Below, in pieces: positions 1-10,291 of a DNA stretch of 62,333 nt. The first letter of the stretch is position 1; each line of letters begins with the position of its first letter. Below the pieces are notes generated by a model. It worked only from the letters and a program-made list of their open reading frames with translations. It ran no database searches and was not told where the DNA came from. Made by a program: the position numbers and the translations under genes. The DNA is from Acanthaster planci (lineage: Eukaryota > Echinodermata > Asteroidea > Valvatida > Acanthasteridae). Location of the stretch: the NCBI RefSeq assembly GCF_001949145.1, contig NW_019091445.1, positions 1,072,650 to 1,134,982 on the forward strand, in the 5' to 3' direction.

Positions 1-2973
1 GGTCTGAAGTGTATAGAAGTCAGAGATTGAAAGTTTCAACCAAAGCCATATGCTGGAGGAGGAAAGTTAGAAGAGTTTTTCTTGGTCCAATTTTCATTTG
101 TGTGTGTGTGTGAAGATGCTCATAATAGACTTGCCGTAGGCCTTGTGCAACATTATTTGTTTAGACGGTGAATATTTCATGTACTTTGTTTTCCAGTTCA
201 GTTTCGACATTTTCACACAATGAGGCGGTGAATATGTTAATGTATGCATACTGAGCGACTCTTTTTTCACATTCCAATCGATGCTTTCACCATTGTTCTA
301 TTGTCACATTTTAGTGATGTTTTACACCAGCAAGACACTTTACATAATTCCCAGACAGTTCATTGATGCGAATCATTTATCTTTATCTGCATGTAGCTGT
401 TTCACACGAATGACTTCATTTTCCCATAGATGTTGGGAACACATGCGGCTTGTCTGGTCTCAACCTCAAGCCTTTCTTAACTAGTGCGCCAGGCAAGTTA
501 ACTTACGTTTGTTTACTAACCCGCAGGAATTTTCACTATCCCACGGGATTTTTTTTAGCGACACTACATTCACTTTGACCTTGACTGGCTTTTATGATGC
601 GAATCATTTATCTTTACGAGCACACAGATGTTTCGCACAAATGACTTCCGGCATTTTCATATTCCCATAGACTTTGCAAACATATGTCGCTTGTCTGGCC
701 TCAACCCTAAGCATGTTTTAGCCAGCCCACCAGACGAGTAAACCCTTCGTTTTTGTACTCGCCCACAGGAGCTTTCACAAGCCCACTGGACAGTTTTGGC
801 AAAACTAACTTTGGGCTTTTTTCAACTTCTTTTTTTTTCACCGCTACTGTGGAGCCATGCTGTCAATTTTAAATCTTACAAGTGAAGGATTAAAGGCTGT
901 TACTGTTAAAAATATACAACAATCAAAATTCCAATTATTTGTAATCGTTCTTTTATTTATCTTTACAAGACAAATGAGATTTTCAAACAGGTTAGTGTTT
1001 CTCTACATGCTCGCTGGACAAGATAGAGTCCATTTACCATTTAAACCTGCAGCAGGCTTCACTAGAGTTTGTATGCCAGTCTAGGTTGAAGCTTCCTTGT
1101 CATATTTAGGGTAGTTGGCTGTTTCAGATTTAGACTTTCAGCACGAGCGATTCTTTTGTACATGTACCCATCAGAGTTTTTGCGTGTGTGCGACCTCTGG
1201 AACGTTCCAACAGTTGCATCTGGAAACAAACCTAACCTCATTTGTGCCCAAAGAGATTGGACTAGCATACCATTTAGTTATTTAGATTTATTTAAGTGCA
1301 ACAACCATTCTGTCAGCTTCAAACCCTAACCCCAAAGACATTTTCTATTTCTCTGCAAAAGCCCTTCAAAGTCCCCAACCGCATCTGTGCTAACGTTGGA
1401 TGTAACCTCACTCCTCCCAAATTCTCCATTATGTCCGCTCTTGAAATATTGACCACTTTTTTAGTTGGCATAAGAATCGAAACATTACTCAGACTTGTTG
1501 AAGTGTTGGCTCTTACTTTTCCCAGCGCTGAAATATGTACATGTAGTTGCGCCAACAAAGAATGGTTCTTATTTGTGCATTGGCAAGAATAATTTCACCA
1601 GGCGACAGATGGAATGTTCCACTCCACAAGGCTTAGCTGAGAGGAACAGATGATTCTGTCACTGAAATGATATATTCCTTCTGGTACACCGTACATGTGT
1701 GGCTTCATAATTTGTTTTATGCCTGAATAAATACCAGAATGGCCTCGGAAGTTGGGCTCTTTTTTGGGGGGGATCAGAGATTGTTGGATCATTGTAGTTA
1801 CTGCAGACTGTGGATCATAAGTGCACGGTAACTTCACAGAGCAGTGAGATGAATGGTTTGTGTGATTGGTGGCCCACCCATTACCTGTACACGACAGGGA
1901 TTTTTCCAGGCTTGTTTGATGATGGTTAGACAAACTTGACTTAGTCTGGAAGCTTTGAAATCCTTTGTTACATCTCTTTTACTCTGTTTTTACCCTTTTT
2001 TTTTTAACCACGCAAGAATGCAATACACGTACCAGATATCAGTGGCATATCCGGCTGGGGGGGGTAACCTGTCCCCCTGACAGATTTAGTTTTGAAAGAA
2101 CCACTTCACAGGCGAGTGGGAAAGAATGCAATTGGTTTATTTATTTATGAAATATTAGCACCAAAACCCTAAGAAATCAACATCGGCAAATACAAGCAAG
2201 GATGTCGGGATCGTAAGATTTTGGATTTTTTTCTCCCCAAAATGCTGAATCAACCTGAAGCCGCATTTGCTCTTGGACTTGCCGCCACCACCAAAAGCTG
2301 GAATGGGCTGCTGGCTAGTACATGTGTATTAGGCTTAAAGACCTTTATCCAGATGAATGTTCATATTGTATTTTTTCCATTCACCTTGGTAACAGTCCAA
2401 TGCAATATAGGAGTCTGACATTGTAATTTTGCAGGTCCAATTCATCCAGACAATTGTTGCTGTTAATGTGTGACATGTTACTAAGACAGTGACTTGCAGT
2501 CGTTGGAGAATAAACTGGATGCCATGAGGAAATGTTTTGACCACATGTACTGTGAGTTTCTTAATGCTCTTGTATTTTAAACACTTGACGCAGAAGCGAG
2601 AGAAATCAGAGGGAACAAACAGCATTTAACAGTAGCACTGTCAAATAGCACAAATTATACTTTATTGGGCAACCATAGATCAAGTGCATTTGAGAGTTTA
2701 GGCAAAATAAACACCAAATCACAAAATATTGTAAAAGGATCACAGTGAACGGAATAGCTTATTAATTACCCTGAGATGCAGAATAACATGACAGTTACAG
2801 AATGGTCTCTGGGGTTTCATTGAAGTCTCTCTTTCTGAAGAGTTCCTGTTCACTGTTGCCAGCCCAGCTTAAATGATTTGTGGAAGCTGGAATGGACCAG
2901 TATCTGTGAAAGGAAATGCAGCTTTTTTTTTTTGCCAAAATCGGTACGAAGTCCAAAAGTGCATCTCAACAGT
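1..2973. other. Gene-poor stretch, no supported gene
   Basis: No ORF here resembles a known protein or shows convincing splice-linked coding sequence. It holds a degenerate tandem duplication near 362-800 and low-complexity T-rich tracts. It may contain the 3' UTR or downstream flank of the minus-strand gene that ends at 2974. Confidence 0.5.
362..800. repeat. Degenerate two-copy tandem repeat, period about 230 bp
   Basis: The block starting near 362 (GATGCGAATCATTTATCTTT) recurs near 596. Both copies then run through similar stretches: fails of ATGACTTC, CCCATAGA, CTTGTCTGG and TCAACC, then cgcaggaattttcac/cacaggagctttcac. The copies differ by many substitutions and small indels, so the duplication is old. 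No coding role is seen. Confidence 0.6.
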
Positions 2974-5522
2974 CTACAGCAACTCCCGCTGGAGTTTGTC
3001 TCCTTCGATGCTCAACTTGCGTCTCTCTGCCTCTAGCTTGAGCCTCTCTGCCTCCAGCTTGGCCATCTCCAGTTTAATCTTCTGCCTCTCCAGGGCCAGA
3101 TTCTTCTGCTGCATCATCAGGACCGTCTTCTGAAGCTGGAGGAGCTCATCGTCCTCTGCCGGTTGAGCCTGTATCCCACTTCTGACACCGTTGAGGGATT
3201 GTAGGGATCGCAGCCCCGGTGCAATGAAGTCATCCCCTGATGAGGAGGAGGATGGCGATGGCCCATCGGCCAGAGGGCAGCTGCCGGCGCGAAGATTGGA
3301 CGAGACTTCCACAGCAGATCGGGCGTCTGGGTTGCCCAGATCCCGAATTGGTAAGGGACCCAGGTGGCCTGTCAGAGTGGCATTCCTCTGAGTCTGCAGT
3401 TCCACCGCCTGCCTCCAGGCATCTTGCTCTACAGACCTTGTCGTTTTCCTCTTAGTGAGTAGCCACTTTCTCTGGCTCTTCTCATCCACCCAGGTTCTCT
3501 CGACGCACCAGGCATCCTGGTCAATGCCATTCAAGGAGTGCTCCCTCTCCTGTTGATCAGCAGGTCCCTGATGAGGGTTGCCATAGTTTGGAGTGACGTT
3601 GATGTGAACTGGGTACAGTTGGCTTGGAGTTTCTGTAGTGAAGCTCGTTCTTCTAATGGATGGTACATTCAACTCGTGCTCCATTCCACAATGAGCAGTA
3701 TGGTTACAGGAGCCACTTGTCTGCCTGCAAATCAGAACAATCAAGTTACAATTGTACATGTATTTTTAACCAGTTGCTGCTGGAGAGCCCTGTTTAGAGC
3801 ACTATGGGTCTATACGCAGAGCCGGGCTGCCAAATCGGACAAAAGAGCTGGTCCGTGTAACAAAAGACTGTACTCGGAACAAAAGACCTGCTGCTGGGAA
3901 TTGCCATCATTTTTCGGCAATCTTGCATTATTCGAAGGTAATCCGTCACTGTTTTTAAAAAGTATACCACTGTTTTGGGCATAGTGCGCCCATGGATTAG
4001 CACTGCGGACAAAAGTGCTCCAGGGCCCCATTGATAAGTGACACAGCACCACTGCATGCTAATCTAGCCGCGTTTGAAAAGACGCCATTCACATTCACTG
4101 GGGACAAAGGATATTTCACAACACCTCACAATTCTGGGCTCTCTTTACAGGGTGGCAGGCCTGGCTGAAATACTCAGGAGTCAATGAAGGTTGCCTGTCA
4201 GCTTAGAGTAGCCTCTAAACAGTCATTCGTGTGGGTGTAAATTAAATGAAATGATGAATATTTGAAGAATCTTGAAAATCTCCCGTATGTGTGCACTGCA
4301 TTTTTAAAAGCGGCTGGCAGCAAGTGGTTAAGCCAACATTTAAGCATGTTTGCAGGAAGAAATATCCAATTTTTTTCACATTCCAAAATAAGTACAAAGA
4401 ATCAGTTTCACCAAACCAGTTTTCCCCCAAGATTTACTTAGTTTGAGAAATGGTAATTTGCTTTGCGCATCAATTTTGCAGCGATCTATTTTGATGTCAT
4501 TTTTAAAACGCATGTAAAAAGCACATGAAAAAATAACAAGTGGTCATCATCATTTGAGGCAACGATGCCAACAATGGAAGAGCCCCTTTACTTACTGGTG
4601 ATCCGTCGGCAATTTGTCTTCTTCCAATTTAATGGGAACAGCATTGCACTCTTGGCCGTCTACTCGACTTTCCACGGACATGACCACGTTACACGTATCT
4701 GGAACAACCACAAATTTAAATGAGTACATGTGAGTTGTTTCACCCTGAATAAAATCCAATCAATGAGTGTCACTGTACAGAGTTGTCACAAGAACTTTAT
4801 CTACAGGTGTTAGCTACCCTAAGCACAGGGGTCGTGCTCCCCATACAAGGAATAACCTGGGCCCAACAAAACTGGTTCTTGGGACCTTCTCCCACTCCGT
4901 TCAATTTCCCCAACCTCCCTTTCTGGAGGGGGAGGGAGGGAGACCAGCCACCCACTGCACTTTGAGACGATCACGCACAAAATCGCTTGAAACACAGCAA
5001 GCGCCAAAGGCAGTGTCAAGACCACACACAAGAGCATGCCCTAGACCATTTTGACTCACAAAGCCATTCACCAGACCAGACACATAACCAGTCACAAAAC
5101 CAGTCGCAAGACCAGTCACATGAACAGTCAAAAGACCATTCTCAAGACCAATCACAAGACCAGCCAGAAGACCAGACACAAGACCAGACACATGACTAGA
5201 CACAAGGTCATTTTCAAGACCACTCCTAAGTAACAGGGTGAACAGTGACAAAGGAAGTTATACTTTTGTTGCAGTTCATATTAAAAGCTTGAGACTTGAT
5301 CTGAATTCAGACTGGAGGTCTTGAGAAGACAGTCTCGTGATAGTCTTGAGGGGTCTTGACCACACCAGTGCTACAAATACCATTTTCTTGCTGGACATTC
5401 TGCGGCACGCCACTATTTGGCTCATCCCTCTCACTTTCCGAGTCGTCCTCCTCTGACGATGTCATGATTTCACCGTAATAGTGGTTGTTACATTTTGCCC
5501 TGCAGCCTGTCATGGATTTCAA
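2974..5522 (-). CDS. Unrecognised acidic protein with C-terminal coiled coil (at least 3 exons)
   Basis: I do not recognise the family. Three minus-strand exons join in phase: 5381 to about 5522 (donor GTATTT), 4596-4698 (donor GTAAG) and 2974-3724 (TGA stop). The join reads QQEN/DTCNVV and then PTDHQ/QTSGSC. The first exon is acidic (SSEEDDSESERDE). The long last exon has a basic stretch (KSQRKWLLTKRKTTR), a serine run and a strongly predicted C-terminal coiled coil of repeated K-L-E-x-E-R heptads, ending in QRELL. Such tails are common in metazoan DNA-binding adaptor proteins such as MADF/Myb-SANT types, but no DNA-binding domain is visible. The true start is unknown: an upstream exon spliced at the CTGCAG near 5508-5513 is as likely as the ATG at 5522 or 5465. 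A piggyBac-like element lies in the intron between 3724 and 4596. Confidence 0.6.
3767..4331. mobile_element. TTAA-flanked MITE, copy 1 (piggyBac-like)
   Basis: About 565 bp bounded by TTAACCAGTTGCTGC on the left and GGCAGCAAGTGGTTAA on the right, which are inverted repeats flanked by TTAA. The interior matches, in reverse orientation, the element at 11242-11881: both contain blocks such as CAGCCAGGCCTG and TTGACTCCTGA. TTAA target sites are typical of piggyBac transposons, so this looks like a non-autonomous piggyBac-type element. It sits in an intron of the minus-strand coiled-coil gene. Confidence 0.6.
5047..5228. repeat. 12-bp minisatellite
   Basis: Roughly 14 degenerate copies of a 12-bp unit close to AAGACCAGTCAC. 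Because the unit is a multiple of three, the plus strand is open through the array and would read as a QDQS-like repeat, but there is no sign of a gene around it. It lies in an intron of the minus-strand gene at 2974-5522. Confidence 0.85.
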
Positions 5523-6342
5523 GCAAAGGGCACCGTTAACAAATTAGGGGCAGAGTGGTACTTATGATGTTTTTGTCAACAGAGAATTATTTGATTTCTA
5601 CATTGAAGTATTTCGGAAGATATCATGCCCCAACTTACGGCATCGGCCCCAACTATTGTTGGGATGGATCTGACCAGAATGCTGCAGAACTTGGACTGGC
5701 CGGACCACAGCAAATCGATACCTAATTTCTCAAGCTTGTCCAGATTGGTGCCTCACATCCATAGGACTATATAGGTAAGAATTCTGTATACAGACGGCCG
5801 TAATTATTTCCTACAGCGACCTGTTAGCCATCAGAAAGCAAAAACATGTCCAGAAAAAGTTTAATTTAGGAGAAAAGAGACCAAGTCGTTTACTGAGAAA
5901 ACACTCAGAATTTTTCAGACCAGTCTCATAGGGTTTGTGCACAGGATGTCAAACGGTGTCTCACACCTGCCTCACGCCCAGAGGACTACCCATGTCTTAA
6001 ACAACTAGCACGTGTCGCTGAGGTGTATACGGGCCGTTACTGTGGTGGTGCTTGGGACGTGGAGCCATTCCAAAGTCGGGCTATAACAATGGCAGCACAC
6101 CAGAGCCAGGGTTAAATAGTGTATTGGGTTCGTTACATGGGACAGAATTCCATATTGGACAATCAACGAATTTCAAGTGTCACCAACAGCACCGACTTTT
6201 CATTTTGCTGTACCATATTAACGTACTAAACGTTCTTTCCATGCTACAATTCCCCTAAAATTAACAGACATCTCTTTTCGAACTTTTTGGTGTTTATGAT
6301 GACAGTCATAAAATGATGAGTGGAAGTGGAATTCTTGTATAT
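5523..6342. other. Intergenic stretch, nothing recognised
   Basis: No coding ORF or repeat family is recognised. Upstream exons or the promoter of the minus-strand gene at 2974-5522 may lie here but cannot be picked out. Confidence 0.4.
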
Positions 6343-6577
6343 AGGTAATTCCAGAAATTAGGGGTCCAAAAGTGGGATATTTTCGTGTCTGTTACATCTG
6401 ACCTTTGTTAGTTGACATGGGAATATCACCGGAAATGATTTCAAACTATTACTATTTGTTTGGCAGGTCATTTGCAATAATTCATCACTCTTAGAAAATG
6501 TGTTCGGAACTTACAAAATTATATGTCAGATGTGACAGGGACACCAAAAAATGGACCCCTAATTTCTGGAATTACCT
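6343..6577. mobile_element. 235-bp MITE with 27-bp terminal inverted repeats
   Basis: The left end AGGTAATTCCAGAAATTAGG and the right end CCTAATTTCTGGAATTACCT are perfect inverted repeats that extend through GGGGTCCA. A weaker second inverted block follows inside (GTTACATCTGAC against GTCAGATGTGAC). There is no coding capacity. No clear target-site duplication is visible. Confidence 0.8.
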
Positions 6578-6607
6578 TCACCCTAACACATTTGTCCCAA
6601 CAAATTA

Positions 6608-7272
6608 CTTATAGAGCTGTAAGGTTTATGCAAACCTTTCAGATAGCCATGTACAAACTCGCATAAATACATTTTGGCCGTTTCGATTGTGCCATGTCAC
6701 TTTGCCATCACAGCTATTTGTGCTACCAAATTTCATTTTATTCACCTTATGTCCTCATTGAAATGGTGAAATTCTTGCGCATTTTACCCATCCAAACTAC
6801 AGAAAATCAGCAGTATGTACTCTCAGTAACTGTCAGCTGTGTGATAGCTTGACCAATCGCAACACAGCTCCTATCTTTCCCTAAAAATATGGAAGGGCTG
6901 CGTAGCACCATGATCAGAATATTGACGAGAATATAATATCAAATCAGTGCTCTGAAATATGTGATTGCCGAGCTTTTGGTAACTGAGTACCTTCTTCAGG
7001 GCAAGCAGATTCAGTTCGAAAGCTTGGCAATCACATATTTCAGAGCACTGATTTGATATTATATTCTTGTCGATATTCATACCTTTCCCTTTTGTTTTCA
7101 TGACCCCATCCAAATGAAAGCTGAGCTCTGATTGGTCATTGGAATGGAAGCAAATTGGACCAATCACCGTGGGGCTTTTCATAGTATGTTGGCACAATCA
7201 AAACAGACAAATGTTTTTATGGGAGGTTGTACATGGCTATCTGAAAGGTTTTCATAAACTTCACAGTTCTGG
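6608..7272. mobile_element. Long-arm foldback element (family F1)
   Basis: Nearly the whole element is an imperfect palindrome. The left end (AGAGCTGTAAGGTTTATGCA) is matched in reverse by the right end (TTTTCATAAACTTCACAGTTCT), both next to an ATGGCTATCTGAAAGG-type block. The centre is a second inverted repeat, 6917-6985 against 7018-7079, around GATTTGATATTATATTC. The arms resemble 31830-32245 and 33785-34205, so this is a dispersed family. It is non-coding. Confidence 0.75.
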
Positions 7273-7298
7273 AAGTGCTACCAACAAATGATAGATCA

Positions 7299-8357
7299 CT
7301 AATCACCGGAATGGCTTGCATGGTTCATCATTTTCCCGGTGACTTTTAAGCACTGGTTGGAGTACATGGTAGAGCAGCCGGCTTCCGCTGAGATATCTCG
7401 CATTTTATTTCCCAAAGCATTCTTCCCTAGTGGTACGGCATCGTACCAATACTTGTCGCTTTGGGAATACATGTACGCCTTTTTGGGTCTCTGCCAGAAC
7501 GCACCACACATGGGGTGCAGCTTAGACGCATACTTTTCAAAGCACCTGACGGGACAACTGTCGGGCTTTTCCGGTGTCTCATACATGCGATGGAAATTGC
7601 CAGAGTAGTCATTGACCTGGTCATCGTCACTCTCGTCTGACTGGATCCCCGCGCTGCCCGCTAAGTGTTTGCTCGCCGGGTGTGCGAAGCACACGTACCT
7701 TCGGTTCGACATGGGGTCCATCATGACCATGAAGTCCAACTTCTTCATCCCGCGGAGGTTGTGGCGGCCATAGGTGGAGCAAGCCAAGTGGAGCATCAGG
7801 TCGAGGAACACAGTGTTCTGCAGGCCCCTCGGGGTGGAGCAGTCAGTTGCAGAGGAGGATCGTATCTTTGCCATGTTTTTCTTGCGGACGTGGTTCATTT
7901 TGACCGAAGTCTTCAGATTGGCAAGAACGGTATTGAATACATCATTTGCCCCCTTGAAAGTGGCATCGTTGACGATGTCCACCTGCAGCAGCTTCTGGAA
8001 GTGTCTCTGGAGCCCGTACCGCAGGGTGAGCATCGAGCGGCGGGCGTAAAACGACCCGTCCTTCTGGCGGACGCCGCTGTAGAACGACCGGAGGAACTGG
8101 CACAGGTCCCGCGGTGTCATCTGCTCGACGCCCGCTAGGGTTGTGGAACAATCCGCGGACTTGGTGCAGTAGTCCGACAGAACGTTCACAGAGGTTGCTA
8201 CAACTGCCCTCGTGTGCTTCGAGTCCTTTGAGGCCATGAAATGATCATCTAGATCATCGGGGAGTTCTGAAAACCCCGACATGTTGAAATCATCGGCCTG
8301 TCTGTCAGCCTCTCCTTGTCGTCGTTCACCCTGTTTCGCCATCATCCCCGGCCCCAT
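7299..8357 (-). CDS. Crypton recombinase-derived, KIAA1958/DUF3504-like protein, C-terminally truncated
   Basis: Single-exon ORF of 352 codons. The section LCQFLRSFYSGVRQKDGSFY, then ARRS and a RYGLQRHF stretch, followed by an F-K-G-A-N-x-V-F block and an LQNTVFLDLMLHLA-type block, matches the layout of the DUF3504 domain. That domain is known in KIAA1958, QRICH1 and ZMYM proteins and derives from the tyrosine recombinase of Crypton transposons. A zinc-ribbon-like C-P-V-R-C-F-E-K-Y stretch follows. Intact relatives carry a motif like YTNHSIRAT here; this one reads YSNQCLKVT and stops about 14 residues later, so the HxxR pair and the catalytic tyrosine region are missing. It could be a decayed transposon or a domesticated regulator. 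Start alternatives are the Met at 8357 or an internal Met before SGFSELPDD. A family-F1 foldback element lies immediately downstream. Confidence 0.7.
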   Translation of the reverse strand: MGPGMMAKQGERRQGEADRQADDFNMSGFSELPDDLDDHFMASKDSKHTRAVVATSVNVLSDYCTKSADCSTTLAGVEQMTPRDLCQFLRSFYSGVRQKDGSFYARRSMLTLRYGLQRHFQKLLQVDIVNDATFKGANDVFNTVLANLKTSVKMNHVRKKNMAKIRSSSATDCSTPRGLQNTVFLDLMLHLACSTYGRHNLRGMKKLDFMVMMDPMSNRRYVCFAHPASKHLAGSAGIQSDESDDDQVNDYSGNFHRMYETPEKPDSCPVRCFEKYASKLHPMCGAFWQRPKKAYMYSQSDKYWYDAVPLGKNALGNKMRDISAEAGCSTMYSNQCLKVTGKMMNHASHSGD

Positions 8358-10291
8358 TTATGTTGATTACCGTCACGCGGTGGCGCTCTTCCGAAAATTA
8401 GAACTAAGGATCGATGACTCGTGGCATAATTCTCGAAATCCAGACATAAATGTTTCATTGTCGTCTTCTGACTAAACCACTCTGATTTCACAGGCTTCTT
8501 GTGGACACTGAATCCAGTTTGGACCCTCATATTTGTATTTTGCTCAAGACAGAGCAATACAGTCACGACAGGACAGTACATACAATCAATGACACAAGTA
8601 GACAATCTGGGAAAAATCTCATTTTTGGCAGCTATTGTGCGAACAGGGGAAATACAAGCACGACAGTGGTATACAAAACCCGCCATACTCGCACATAAAG
8701 TTTTACTGTATGGAGATTTTATTTGTACATCTTTCTACAGCAGCACAACGTGACTGAGGAAAAGCCAAAATATTTGGCATACTAAGCCGATAAGTAGACT
8801 CTTCCAATACATGTACAAATCATGTCCCAATCTTGAGAAATGTTAATTGCCAAAAATACGAGGCGATACTGAAAAAATGCAAGATGATACTGGAAAACAT
8901 TATTTTAAGGCCTATGTCTTTTTTCCTATCCTGAATTGTAAATACAAAAGGAGGTGGGAAATAAGGGCATGTTATAGCTTTTTCCAACTGCTTACGCGAC
9001 GATCCAACGAAAAAACTGCTACAACCTTCGGTCTGTAAGCTCAACTTGATATTTTTTTTATGGATGGAAGGAAAAAACTAGGGTAAACTCTCCTGGAAAA
9101 CTCCTTCCGCACATTAGTAGAGCTAAAAGTGAAGACAGCAGAATGTTTAGAAAAGAAGTCGTGGGGAGCGGGGTGTTTGGGGATACTTTTTACCTCCTGA
9201 CTGGTTATGACCTGCAGTACCAGCTGGAGTGATAGGTTTAGACAATGTGCAAGTTGGAGCACGTTCAGTCCAGAGCTATTGGACTACTAGTGGTAAATTT
9301 GAGATATTTTTGGTATAATTTGACAGCCAACTTCTGAGTCGCTCTGTGGTCAATCATAGTCACAGTAACCAGTGATCCTGGTTCCCACTACACATTTTCA
9401 TGTGCGTAGCTGCTGGTAACTAGAACACCGACTTATCACATGCAGGCCTGTTCCAGATAGTTGGTAATGCTATTCTAACCACCAGTCTGGAGTATCGCCG
9501 ATCAGAGTGAGTCAGACTATGGTCCACCACGCAGTTCCAGAAAGAACTTGCTCTCTGGTGTAACTTAAAAGGCCTGCGGGGTACCGGTTATAATGGTGCC
9601 CTTGTGCAATGTGTGAGGTGTGGTATCTGGGTCTGAATATGGCCCTAGGCCTGTTTCTCTTTCACACAAACCTGCCTTAACAACATACTGTCGGTACTGG
9701 CCGATCAGTTAGCACAAAATCTTGAAGTGGACAAAGGATTGTGGGTAAACAAGAACTGCAATCTTGTATCTAAATCTCTGGTTAGCTGATTTTCTTAATG
9801 TGTAAAAAAGGACAACTCCCACTGCTGAGTTTCAAACATAAAGTAGGTTCTCCATGTCCATCGCCTCAGTGATTTCCTCACGGCTCGTGTCCAGTTCAGA
9901 ATAAGTGGATTTTTTCTTTTAATTGCATGAGCATTGTGGACAACAAGGAGATAAGTTTAAGCAAGATGGCGGCTTTTAACTGTTACAACGAAAGAACGAG
10001 TTCTGATGGGATTAACATTGTGGAAAATTCTCTTTGTTGAAGATTTACGGAATGCCAATTCTCACAACCTTTCTGTAGAGTTTTGCTTCCTTTCTGTCCC
10101 TTCTTTCTTTTAGAAAGTTGCATTGTTGCTATTCCTGAGAATTTCTATGGAGACGAGAATCTCGGGAAAAGTCCAAACCTCTGATGAAAAGAAAAAAGAA
10201 ATATTAAAAAAAAAACGTAAACGAGTCCCAGAACGCGTGCTAGCCGCCGTAAAAAGTTCCCCCGGCCCGACGCAGATCTTGCCGCATCGCG
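8358..10291. other. Intergenic region including likely CNOT2 3' UTR
   Basis: No coding ORF is recognised. The part just below 10292 on the minus strand should be the CNOT2 3' UTR; a clear AATAAA signal was not located. Otherwise it holds unclassified sequence with short repeats. Confidence 0.45.

Noticed and set aside
4987-5233. Plus-strand ORFs rich in QDQS/KTS repeats
   Set aside because: They are translations of a 12-bp minisatellite inside an intron; no splice-linked coding sequence surrounds them.
7665-8138. 157-codon plus-strand ORF
   Set aside because: It is the antisense shadow of the Crypton-like gene at 7299-8357.
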